The position numbers were made by a program, and so were the translations under genes. Under the pieces are notes generated by a model, which was not told where the DNA came from, made no database searches, and worked only from the letters and a program-made list of their open reading frames with translations. Shown here piece by piece: positions 31,981 through 38,952 of a stretch of DNA of 38,952 nt. The DNA comes from Betaproteobacteria bacterium (GTDB lineage Bacteria; Pseudomonadota; Gammaproteobacteria; Burkholderiales; SG8-41): NCBI GenBank assembly GCA_016202615.1, contig JACQOI010000326.1, forward strand, positions 1-38,952, given 5' to 3'. Within the stretch, counting starts at the first letter, position 1; each line of letters begins with the position of its first letter.

Positions 31981-32781
31981 CTGCTGCAGCGTCACCGCCG
32001 CGGCCGGCGCGGCCATGCCAAGCTGGTGCGCGAGATCGAGCACGATGTTCAGGTCTTTGTGGTAGAGCCGCGCATCGATGCCGTTCTCGAAATTGCGCTC
32101 GACCATGCGCTTGCCGAACAGCTCGAGCACCCGGCTCGCGGCTATGCCCCCGAGCATCACCTCGCGTACTTTGGCTGGATCGACACCACAGTGCTGCGCC
32201 AGCATCAGTGCTTCGGCCACGCCCTGCAGAGTCACCGTCAGCGCGAGCTGGTTGCACGCTTTCGTCACTTGCCCGGCGCCGTGATCTCCCATATACAAGA
32301 TCGTTTTGCCGAGGCGCTCGAACAATGGCTTCACGCGCTCGAACACCTGCGGCTTGCCGCCGGCCATAATGGCGAGCGTCGCGCCTTGCGCGCCCATCGG
32401 GCCGCCCGACACCGGCGCATCGAGGTGTTCAACACCGCGCGCTTCGAGCTCCTGGGCAATGTTGCGCGTCGTGAGGGGCGAAATGGTCGCCATGTCCACG
32501 ACCACGGTCCCCGCGCGCGCGCCTTCGATAAGCCCGTGCGCACCCAGCGTTATCTGCTCGCTGTCCGCGGAGGCGGTCACGATCGTGAAAACGACGTCGG
32601 CGGCCTGCGCGACTTCGGCGGGATTTGCAACCGCACGCGCGCCGCCCGCGACGAGTGGGGCCGCCGCTCCGGGCCGCCGCGCGTAAACCGCCATCGGATA
32701 ACCGGCTTTGATCAGGTTGAGCGCCATCGGCCGGCCCATCGCGCCGAGCCCGATGAAGCCGAGCCGGGGTTGCGCCGTCAT
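31897..32781 (-). CDS. Beta-hydroxyacid dehydrogenase (3-hydroxyisobutyrate dehydrogenase / tartronate semialdehyde reductase family)
   Basis: ATG 32781 (MTAQPRLGFIGLGAMGRPMA) gives 294 residues; the longer track frame is spurious. The NAD(P) site is GFIGLGAMG. The substrate-site motif DAPVSGGPMGA and the catalytic Lys in GAGQVTKACNQL follow, and YHKDLNIVLD is the late family block. Enzymes of this family reduce tartronate semialdehyde to glycerate or oxidise 3-hydroxyisobutyrate; the sequence alone does not decide. The start overlaps the upstream gene stop (ATGA). The stop lies in a GTGAGCC heptamer array. A 2-hydroxyacid dehydrogenase gene upstream would suit a glyoxylate/hydroxypyruvate role. 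Confidence 0.9.
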   Translation of the reverse strand: MTAQPRLGFIGLGAMGRPMALNLIKAGYPMAVYARRPGAAAPLVAGGARAVANPAEVAQAADVVFTIVTASADSEQITLGAHGLIEGARAGTVVVDMATISPLTTRNIAQELEARGVEHLDAPVSGGPMGAQGATLAIMAGGKPQVFERVKPLFERLGKTILYMGDHGAGQVTKACNQLALTVTLQGVAEALMLAQHCGVDPAKVREVMLGGIAASRVLELFGKRMVERNFENGIDARLYHKDLNIVLDLAHQLGMAAPAAAVTLQQINALIGSGGGNSDFSRMIEVLEKASEP

Positions 32782-33596
32782 AAGCCGCACTCGAACAGCT
32801 TGCGCGCGCGCGGATTCGCCTGCCAGCCATGCTCGATGCGCGTGCGCAACTCGCCGAGCATGTTGAAGCGCGCCGTTTGCGGCATCACCCTGCGCTCGAT
32901 CAACGCGACCCCGGAAATCACGCGCGCGGCCGGATCGACACGATAGACCTTCCAATCGGCAATGGGCATGTCGTTGGCAAACACCGACGTGCGGCTTTGC
33001 TGCTGCCATAAACCGACCAGGCTCATCTCGAGCCGCCGCCCCCTGGCTGCCGGGGTCGTGTAAGCAAACGTAAGATCGAAAGCGATCTTGTCGGGTGCGT
33101 TGCGCGCGACCTTGCCGCGCACCTGCCATGGCGCGAGGAACTCGCTCGAGGAATTGCTGGCCTTGACCTTGATCGGATTGGCATCGTCACTCGCATCGAT
33201 CGCGGCTTCGCCGGTGAGCGCCTGCGGCCCCTGCGGCAGGCCGCGGTCGAGCAGCCGCAGCGCGAGCTGCAGCAGCTGGATCGGGCCGTCGAGCTCGACG
33301 GTCGCCGGGCCTTTGGCCGGCTGCAGATCCTTGAGCAGCAGCGCGCGGTTGTCGCAGATCGCCAGCACCGCGCCGCTGACCGTGGTACCCATGCGCTGCT
33401 CATTCTTGATCACGCGCGTGTCGCCGTTGTTGGCCTGGTCGAACTGCCACGAGCCCGACATTCCCACGCCTGGCTCGGTGATGCCGAGCAACACGTGGCC
33501 GGCGGTGTACCATGCCGCACCCGGACGCGGCGTCTGCGCCAAACCAGCCGCGCTGATGGCGCACACCAGCAAACCCATTATCAGCTTCACCATCAT
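32778..33596 (-). CDS. Exported protein of unknown function
   Basis: This 272-residue protein starts MMVKLIMGLLVCAISAAGLA, a Sec signal peptide, and is followed by QTPRPGAAWYTAGHVLLGI. The mature part is mostly beta-like, with alternating polar strands (AILAICDNR-like AVLAICDNRALLL, VKASNSSSEFLAPWQVRGKV, KIAFDLTFAYTTPAARGRRLEM). I do not recognise the family. It overlaps the beta-hydroxyacid dehydrogenase start by four bases, so the two are co-translated, but no functional link is evident. There is no lipobox and no further membrane segment. Confidence 0.75.
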   Translation of the reverse strand: MMVKLIMGLLVCAISAAGLAQTPRPGAAWYTAGHVLLGITEPGVGMSGSWQFDQANNGDTRVIKNEQRMGTTVSGAVLAICDNRALLLKDLQPAKGPATVELDGPIQLLQLALRLLDRGLPQGPQALTGEAAIDASDDANPIKVKASNSSSEFLAPWQVRGKVARNAPDKIAFDLTFAYTTPAARGRRLEMSLVGLWQQQSRTSVFANDMPIADWKVYRVDPAARVISGVALIERRVMPQTARFNMLGELRTRIEHGWQANPRARKLFECGL

Positions 33597-33738
33597 GTTC
33601 TCCGTTGATCAGCGAACCTCAGATGGTAGCGGATCATCATAGCGGCGGCGGCGCCACCCGTCACCAGCGACATGCCATTCATCGGATCGTGCCCGGCGCA
33701 GGCGGTAGATTCAGCCAGAAACAATTGTAATCCACTCT

Positions 33739-33810
33739 ATCGGCAGCAGCAGCGGCACCTCCGATTTCCCGCGCATGATCGAAGTGCTGGAAAAAGGCAG
33801 TGAGCCGTGA
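33739..33810 (+). pseudogene. 3' fragment of a second beta-hydroxyacid dehydrogenase copy
   Basis: The plus strand reads IGSSSGTSDFPRMIEVLEKG and then SEP with TGA at 33808-33810. This matches the last 23 codons of the intact gene (IGSGGGNSDFSRMIEVLEKA, SEP, stop) in inverted orientation. Upstream of 33739 the similarity fades, with a likely extra T. Nothing else of this copy remains. Confidence 0.8.
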
Positions 33811-33899
33811 GCGGTGAGCCGTGAACAGTGAGTGGTTAATAGCGAAGCATAGTACGCTTTTTCCGCTTACCGCTTACCGCTTACCCGCTCACCATTCAC
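33739..33899. repeat. Heptamer array and inverted duplication, copy B
   Basis: This is the reverse complement of copy A (31794-31980) with few substitutions. The arm after the gene fragment has one GCCGTGA unit fewer than copy A, and the central part (TTAATAGCGAAGCATAGTA) is almost identical. It lies 57 bases after the stop of the 2-hydroxyacid dehydrogenase gene. Confidence 0.85.
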
Positions 33900-33955
33900 C
33901 GCTCACCTCTCACCGTTTACTTACTCCCCCTTGGCGTCCTTCGCGTCCTCTGCGG

Positions 33956-34936
33956 CTACGCTTTTGACTTGGCTTCCGGATTGAGCAGATTCGGCGGCGT
34001 GCCGCCGGTCAGCGCGGCGACCGCGTTCTTCGCCGCTGTCATCGCCATCGCGCGGCGCGTCGCCTCGGTCGAGCTGCCGATGTGCGGCACGAGCACCACG
34101 TTCTTCAACTCGAGGAACCCCGGATTGAATTTCGGCTCATCCTCGAACACGTCGAGCCCGGCGGCGCGAATCGTGCCGTTCTTTAACGCGCGGATCAGCG
34201 CCGCATCGTCGACCACGCCGCCGCGCGTCGAGTTGATGAGAATCGCGCTCGGCTTCATCTTTTTGAGTTCGGCCCCGCCGATCAGATGGTGCGTCTGCGG
34301 CGCATACGGCACCTGCAACACCACGAAATCGGCCTGCGCGAGCAGCTCGTCCTTGCTCACGTATGTTGCCTTCAAGCGCCGCTCGATGTCTGAAGCAAGC
34401 CGCGCGCGGTTGTGATAAATCACGCGCATCTCGAAGCCCAGCGCCCGTTTCGCGATCACCTGGCCGATGCGTCCCATGCCGATGATGCCGAGCGTGGCGT
34501 GGTGCACGTCGACGCCGAGCAGTTGCTTCAAGTGCCAGCCTTGCCACTGCCCCGCGCGTATATAGGCCTCCGCCTCGGTCAGGCGCCGTGCTGTCGCGAG
34601 CATCAGCGTGAACGCCAGGTCCGCCGTGCTGTCGTCGAGTACCCCTGGCGTGTTGGTCGCCATCACGCCGCGCGCGGTGCAGGCGGCGAGATCGATGTTG
34701 TTGTAGCCGACCGCGATATTGGAGGCGACTTTGAGCTGCGGGCAGTCGTGCAACAGGTTTTCATCAATGCGGTCGGTCAAACTGCACACCACGCCCTGCT
34801 TGTCGGCCAGCCGTTGCGCCAGCTGCCCGGGGCTCAACGGAATGTCCCTTTGGTTGGACTCGACCTCGCAGGCGCGTGCGAGAAACTCCAGCGTTTCGTC
34901 AAACACCTCCCTCGTCACCAGCACTTTCGGCTTCAT
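33956..34936 (-). CDS. D-isomer 2-hydroxyacid dehydrogenase (glyoxylate/hydroxypyruvate reductase type)
   Basis: This 326-residue protein starts at ATG 34936 (MKPKVLVTREVFDETLEFLA); the longer track frame is spurious. The nucleotide site is LGIIGMGRIGQVIAKRALGF. Catalytic residues are Arg in NSTRGGVVDD, Glu in DVFEDEPKFNP and His in PHIGSSTEATR. The pattern fits GhrB/GyaR-type glyoxylate and hydroxypyruvate reductases rather than formate or phosphoglycerate dehydrogenases, and there is no ACT domain. The start overlaps the MFS gene stop (ATGA). The stop is followed at once by CCGCAGAGGACGCGAAGG and, 40 bases on, by a heptamer array. Confidence 0.9.
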   Translation of the reverse strand: MKPKVLVTREVFDETLEFLARACEVESNQRDIPLSPGQLAQRLADKQGVVCSLTDRIDENLLHDCPQLKVASNIAVGYNNIDLAACTARGVMATNTPGVLDDSTADLAFTLMLATARRLTEAEAYIRAGQWQGWHLKQLLGVDVHHATLGIIGMGRIGQVIAKRALGFEMRVIYHNRARLASDIERRLKATYVSKDELLAQADFVVLQVPYAPQTHHLIGGAELKKMKPSAILINSTRGGVVDDAALIRALKNGTIRAAGLDVFEDEPKFNPGFLELKNVVLVPHIGSSTEATRRAMAMTAAKNAVAALTGGTPPNLLNPEAKSKA

Positions 34937-36261
34937 GCTTTCCTCGCTTCGGACCAGATGTTGCGGCCGTGCGTTTCGCGCACAAAAAACGCGCTGACCA
35001 GGCCGGCCACCGCAAATGCCAGCAACACGGCAAGCGCCAGCTGGTAATCCTGCGGCGCGTACAGCCGCACGCCTTCGCGCAGCTCGCCGCGCCAGCCGCG
35101 GTCGAGTATCCATCCTACCAGCGGCTGCTGGATCCCGACACCGACGAACTGGCCGGCGTTAACGAGGCTCGTTGCCATGCCCGACAGCGCCGGGGGGCTC
35201 ACCTCCTTGGCGCACGACCACGACAGGGTGAATCCGGTAGCGCTCGCTCCCAGCGCGGCAAACAGGGCGTAACTCGCGCCGAGCGGCAGCGCAACGCCGA
35301 TCGCGAGCGGCGCCCAGCACACGACATGGATGGCGAGACTGCCGATCAGCACCGGACGCCGCCGCCCGCTGCGGTCCGACAGATACCCCAGCACGAACGA
35401 AGCCAGGGCAAAGCCCAACAACGTGACGCTGGTATGGTTGGCGGCCGTGCCGCGCGACATGCCGTGCACCTGCGTCAGGTACGGCACCGCCCACAGCCCG
35501 ACGAACGTGACGTAACTGCTGGCCACCCCGAACATCATCCAGAAGCCCGGCCAGATGGCGCGGTTGCGCACCACCTGCAGCAACCCGTCGTACCAGTGTC
35601 CGGTGTGATCCGCATGCGCCTCGAGGCCATCGAGCTCACGCAACGACGGCAGGCCGGCGGCACGCGGACTGTCGCGCATCCACAGCCAGGTCGCGACCGC
35701 GAGCAGCAGCGAAAATACGCCCACGGCGGTAAATACGTTGCGCCACGACGTGACGATCACGACGTACGCGAGCGGCGCGGCGGACAGCACCGCCCCGAGG
35801 TTCCCGATCAGGACGCCGACGCCGGTCGCGGTCGCAAATTGCCGGTCGTAGAACCATGCCGCGTTGACCTTGAGCATCGCGATGAACATCACCGACACGC
35901 CCAGCCCCGCCAGCGTGCGGCCCGCCATGGCGGCAGGCAGCGTCTGTGCCATTCCAAACACGAGCGAGCCGATCCCCGCCACCAAGGCGCCGAGCGCGAC
36001 AATCCGGCGCGGGCCGAGCGTATCGACCAGCACCCCGGTCGGCAACTGCATCACCGCGTAAACGTAAAAATAGGTTGCAGCCAGTGTACCGAGCGCGGCG
36101 CCGCTGATTTGAAACGCCTGCTGCAATTCACCCGCGATCGCCGCCGGCGCCACGCGGTGGAAAAACGACAGCACGAACCCCAGCGCCACGAGCGTGAACG
36201 CCGTCCAGCGGTAGCGCCGCAGCGCGTTCCGCACCGAAGTTTCGTCGGTCGAATGCATCAT
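34933..36261 (-). CDS. Major facilitator superfamily transporter
   Basis: The start is ATG 36261 or 36258 (MMHSTDETSVRNALRRYRW), giving about 442 residues; the 566-residue track frame includes untranslated upstream sequence. Twelve or so membrane helices are evident. The MFS loop motif PTGVLVDTLGPRRIVALG lies after helix 2 and YLSDRSGRRRPVLIG is its counterpart in the second half. An N-terminal FHRVAPAAIAGEL segment is typical of anion-type MFS members. Translational coupling to the 2-hydroxyacid dehydrogenase suggests that it carries a hydroxy- or keto-acid (inference). Confidence 0.92.
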   Translation of the reverse strand: MMHSTDETSVRNALRRYRWTAFTLVALGFVLSFFHRVAPAAIAGELQQAFQISGAALGTLAATYFYVYAVMQLPTGVLVDTLGPRRIVALGALVAGIGSLVFGMAQTLPAAMAGRTLAGLGVSVMFIAMLKVNAAWFYDRQFATATGVGVLIGNLGAVLSAAPLAYVVIVTSWRNVFTAVGVFSLLLAVATWLWMRDSPRAAGLPSLRELDGLEAHADHTGHWYDGLLQVVRNRAIWPGFWMMFGVASSYVTFVGLWAVPYLTQVHGMSRGTAANHTSVTLLGFALASFVLGYLSDRSGRRRPVLIGSLAIHVVCWAPLAIGVALPLGASYALFAALGASATGFTLSWSCAKEVSPPALSGMATSLVNAGQFVGVGIQQPLVGWILDRGWRGELREGVRLYAPQDYQLALAVLLAFAVAGLVSAFFVRETHGRNIWSEARKA

Positions 36262-36317
36262 GCCGGCGAAGACCGCATTCAGCGTCACGTGCGGCGGCGC
36301 GATGCAAACCGCGGTCG

Positions 36318-36485
36318 CTATTCGTCCTTTTCTTGGAATGTTTCCCAGAGATCCCAACCCATCATCGCCAGGCCCGCCACTATCACGACGCCGAGCGCGA
36401 TGTCCTTCATCTTCAACACGTACGGTAAGAGGAAAACGAGCAGGAGAACCACCGCCACTATTCCTGCGAAAACCTTGAAAGCCAT
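36318..36485 (-). CDS. Small two-helix membrane protein (55 aa), not in ORF track
   Basis: ATG 36485 follows AAGGAGG by 5 bases. The 55-residue product reads MAFKVFAGIVAVVLLLVFLL, a short PYVLKMKD turn, then IALGVVIVAGLAMMGWDLWE and an acidic tail (TFQEKDE). Two hydrophobic helices joined by a basic turn predict a small inner-membrane hairpin. It lies 32 bases after the amidase stop and 56 bases before the MFS start on the same strand, so it belongs to this operon. I recall similar unnamed small proteins in Betaproteobacteria but cannot give a function. Confidence 0.82.
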   Translation of the reverse strand: MAFKVFAGIVAVVLLLVFLLPYVLKMKDIALGVVIVAGLAMMGWDLWETFQEKDE

Positions 36486-36517
36486 GAAGCCTCCTTGAAC
36501 TCCGTGCGAAGCGCGGC

Positions 36518-37873
36518 TTAAACGCCGTCGGGCGCTTCGGCCTGTGTCTGTGCGGCCAGCCAGCGCGCCGTGCGCAACAGCCGTGCGTCGTTACCGCGCG
36601 CACCGACGAGCTGCACCCCGAGCGGCAGCCCATTCGCGCCCTGCATGAGCGGCATGCTCAATGCCGGCATGCCGGCGAGCGTCCACAGCGTACAGAACAT
36701 CGGGCTGCCGGTCGACTCCAGGCCGCGCGGCGCGGTGCCCGCTGCTGCCGGCGTCAGGATGGCGTCGTAGCGTTCAAACAACCGGGCGAATCCCTCGATC
36801 AACCGCGGGATGCGCGCCAGCGCCGTCTGATATTCCAGCGCGGTGATCCTGCGGCCGCGCTCGAGCTGCGCGCGCAGCGAATCGCTGAGCTTGTCGCGCC
36901 CCTTCTCGTATTCCACCACGTAACTGGCCGCAATATCGGCCTCCATGATGGTGCGGTGCCATTCCAGCGCATCGCGTGTGCTGTCGGGAAGCGCGAACTC
37001 CTCGACGCGATCATCGAGATGCGCGACCAATTCCCCGAATGCCTCCCGCGTTTCGGGCTCGGTCTGGTCCCAGATTGGAGTCTTCACGAACGCGAGCAAC
37101 GGCGGCAGGGGCGGCCCGTCCGTCGTAATCTGCACGAACGGGATGCGCGCACGCGGCGGCATAGTGTCCGGATCGCGCTCATCGTAGCCGACGAGTTGCT
37201 CGCACGCGAGCGCCACGTCCTCGATCGTGCGCGCGAACACGCCGAGCTGATCGAGCGTGCGCGACTGCCTGAGAACTCCGTGACGTGGGATAAACCCGTG
37301 AGTGGGCTTGAAACCGTATACACCACAGAACGCGGCCGGACGGATGACCGAGCCATTGGTCTGACTGCCGAGTGCGAGCGGCACCATGCGCGCCGCCACC
37401 GCGGCCGCCGAGCCGCTCGAGGAGCCGCCCGGCGTATGCTCCGGGTTATGGGGATTGCGCGTCTTGCCCGGGTGGTAGGTCGCGAGCTCCGTCGTAACGG
37501 TCTTCCCCATGATCACCGCGCCCGCGGCGCGCAGCCGGGCGACGATCGTGGCGTCCTCAGCCGGCGTGCGCCCCGCATGCAGCACCGTTCCGTCTTCGGT
37601 GGGCATGTCGCTGGTATCGATGATGTCCTTGACACCCACCGGCACGCCGTGCAGCGGGCCGAGCGACGCACCCTCCTTGCGCCGCTCGTCCAGCGCGCGT
37701 GCCTGGGAGAGCGCATGCTCCGGGTCGAGGAACGCCCACGCCTGCACGTCGCCATCCACCTCGCGCACACGAGCGAGGCATGCTTCGACCAGTTCCGCGG
37801 AGCTCACCGCGCCGTCGCGGATCGCACGCGCCGCATCCGCCGCCGAGAGCCAGTTGAGCCGGGATGGGTCCAT
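36518..37873 (-). CDS. Amidase-signature family protein
   Basis: ATG 37873 (MDPSRLNWLSAADAARAIRD) gives 451 residues. The amidase signature is complete: Lys in VPVGVKDIIDT, TPGGSSSGSAAAVAA with the cis-Ser, and the nucleophile Ser in GSQTNGSVIRPAAFCGV. Family members hydrolyse amides (GatA, aryl-acylamidases and others). No gatB or gatC is present, and the C-terminus differs from GatA, so a catabolic amidase is more likely. It starts four bases after the TRAP permease stop and is followed by the small membrane protein, so uptake and hydrolysis of an amide may be linked (inference). Confidence 0.92.
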   Translation of the reverse strand: MDPSRLNWLSAADAARAIRDGAVSSAELVEACLARVREVDGDVQAWAFLDPEHALSQARALDERRKEGASLGPLHGVPVGVKDIIDTSDMPTEDGTVLHAGRTPAEDATIVARLRAAGAVIMGKTVTTELATYHPGKTRNPHNPEHTPGGSSSGSAAAVAARMVPLALGSQTNGSVIRPAAFCGVYGFKPTHGFIPRHGVLRQSRTLDQLGVFARTIEDVALACEQLVGYDERDPDTMPPRARIPFVQITTDGPPLPPLLAFVKTPIWDQTEPETREAFGELVAHLDDRVEEFALPDSTRDALEWHRTIMEADIAASYVVEYEKGRDKLSDSLRAQLERGRRITALEYQTALARIPRLIEGFARLFERYDAILTPAAAGTAPRGLESTGSPMFCTLWTLAGMPALSMPLMQGANGLPLGVQLVGARGNDARLLRTARWLAAQTQAEAPDGV

Positions 37874-37877
37874 GCGC

Positions 37878-38952
37878 TCAGTTCCCGTAGATCGCGCGCG
37901 GCAGCCAGAGCGAAATCTCCGGCCACACGTACACGACCAGCATCGCAACCAGCACGATGAACATGAACGGCAGGCAGCCCCAGAAAATCTGCGTGATCAG
38001 CACGTGCGGCGGCGCGACGCCCTTCAGGTAGTAGGCGGACATCGCCATCGGCGGCGACAGGAATGCGGTCTGGAGATTGAGTGCCACCAGAATGCCGAAC
38101 AGCAGCGGGTCAATCTGGAAATGCGGCAGCAGCGGCAGGAATATCGGCACGAAGATGATGATGATCTCGGTCCATTCGAGCGGCCAGCCGAGCAGGAAGA
38201 TGATGAGCTGCGAGACGAGGAGGAACGTGACCGGCGAGAGATCGAGGCCGAGCACGAACGTCTTGATCATGCCCTCGCCGCCGAGGTAGCTGAACACCCC
38301 GGCGAAAGTCGCCGAGCCGACGAAGAGAAAACACACCATGGCGGAAGTGCGCGCGGTGAGGAACACAGATTCCTTGAGGCGCCCCCAGGTCAGGGCGCGG
38401 TAGGCTGCCGAGAGCACCATGGAGCCGAGGGAGCCGATCGCGGCCGCCTCGGTCGGCGTCGCGAGGCCGAACATGATGGCGCCCAGCACGCAGAGAATCA
38501 TGACGGCTAGCGGCACGAACGACGTTAAGAGAAGCAAGAACACCTTCCCGACGGAAATGGTGACCGCCTCCTTCGGCAGGGAGGGCGCGAGCTGCGGCCT
38601 GACGAGCGCGAGGATCGTCACGAACACGATGTACATCGCGGCAAGCACAAAACCGGGAAACAGCGCTGCCGCGTAAAGCTGGACGACCGATAGCCCGGCC
38701 ATCGCGCCGTACACGATCAGCAGGATCGAGGGCGGGATCATGATGCCGAGACAGCCCCCCGCGCACACCACGCCGGAGGCGAGCCGCACGTCGTAGCCGG
38801 CTTTCAGCATCTGCGGAAACGCGAGCAGCCCCATCAGTGTCACCACCGCGCCGACGATGCCGGTCGCGGTCGCGAACATCGCGCAGGTGATCAGCGTAGC
38901 GATGGCGAGCGAGCCGGGGATGCGCCGCAGCGCGAGCTGTATGCTGTAGAAC
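37878..38952 (-). CDS. TRAP transporter large permease (DctM family), 5' truncated
   Basis: The frame is open to the right edge, so ATG 38879 is internal; about 357 C-terminal residues are visible. The DctM pattern is clear: GGCLGIMIPPSILLIVYG, GLATPTEAAAIGSLGS, FLLGWPLEWTEIIIIFVPIFLPL and LVALNLQTAFLSPPMAMSAYYLKG, with many membrane helices. TRAP transporters import organic acids, sugar acids or amino-acid-like compounds using the sodium or proton gradient with a periplasmic binding protein. The DctQ and DctP partners should lie upstream, outside the window. Confidence 0.94.
   Translation of the reverse strand, partial: FYSIQLALRRIPGSLAIATLITCAMFATATGIVGAVVTLMGLLAFPQMLKAGYDVRLASGVVCAGGCLGIMIPPSILLIVYGAMAGLSVVQLYAAALFPGFVLAAMYIVFVTILALVRPQLAPSLPKEAVTISVGKVFLLLLTSFVPLAVMILCVLGAIMFGLATPTEAAAIGSLGSMVLSAAYRALTWGRLKESVFLTARTSAMVCFLFVGSATFAGVFSYLGGEGMIKTFVLGLDLSPVTFLLVSQLIIFLLGWPLEWTEIIIIFVPIFLPLLPHFQIDPLLFGILVALNLQTAFLSPPMAMSAYYLKGVAPPHVLITQIFWGCLPFMFIVLVAMLVVYVWPEISLWLPRAIYGN

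Noticed and set aside
34876-36498. 540-codon plus-strand ORF
   Set aside because: Antisense shadow of the MFS and neighbouring genes.
36518-37873. GatA subunit of the tRNA amidotransferase
   Set aside because: No gatB or gatC, catabolic context, and a C-terminus unlike GatA.

Overview
The window is GC-rich chromosomal DNA. Its gene content fits a betaproteobacterium: a Bug-type tricarboxylate-family binding protein, a Phasin_2 polyhydroxybutyrate granule protein, AcuI, GluQ, PabB and an MCE/MlaE lipid-transport operon. There is no rRNA, tRNA, CRISPR array, intact transposase or prophage. Both edges cut genes: a DUF4143 ATPase on the left and a TRAP DctM permease on the right.

Layout. 1-3.0 kb is gene debris and toxin-antitoxin (TA) material: the truncated ATPase, a CcbP-like relic, a DUF433 antitoxin with a frameshifted PIN-like toxin, and an intact Phd/VapC pair with a visible promoter and operator. 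3.3-6.5 kb holds typA (with an in-frame heptanucleotide-repeat insertion) and a DmdA-like aminomethyltransferase-fold protein. 6.6-10.1 kb has two copies of a MITE-like repeat flanking a small exported protein, a Bug protein, a MaoC protein and a RidA-like protein; the cluster continues with a second MaoC protein and a CaiB-type CoA-transferase. 12.1-15.7 kb, on the minus strand, holds an orphan RND adaptor, acuI, a double-CDGSH protein, a thioredoxin with a broken duplicate, and a 59-residue DNA-binding-like protein absent from the ORF track. 15.8-22.2 kb holds pabB, gluQ, a decayed two-gene module, a PAS-EAL protein with degenerate catalytic motifs and a patatin lipoprotein. 22.5-26.4 kb is a five-gene minus-strand operon: MlaE with N-terminal STAS, ATPase, MCE, auxiliary lipoprotein and HIT. 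26.5-31.7 kb has a phasin behind a consensus promoter, a CBS-pair protein and a 1280-residue PAS/GAF/GGDEF/EAL protein. 31.9-38.9 kb, on the minus strand, holds a beta-hydroxyacid dehydrogenase, an exported protein, a 2-hydroxyacid dehydrogenase, an MFS permease, a 55-residue membrane protein, an amidase and the TRAP permease.

The most unusual signal is not a gene. It is a family of degenerate, strictly 7-bp-phased tandem repeats (units such as GGTAAGC, GGTGAGC, CGTGAGG, CCGCTTA). They lie at or just after the stop codons of at least seven genes, often supply the stop codon itself, often form two facing arms that could pair, and once lie in frame inside typA. An inverted duplication around 31.8 and 33.8 kb preserves two copies of one array that differ by exactly one 7-bp unit, which points to gain or loss by slippage. 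The second theme is a high density of gene relics, several of TA type, suggesting repeated gain and decay. I see no complete, clearly new multi-gene system. The heptamer family, the MITE-like pair and the small unlisted genes are the best candidates for follow-up.
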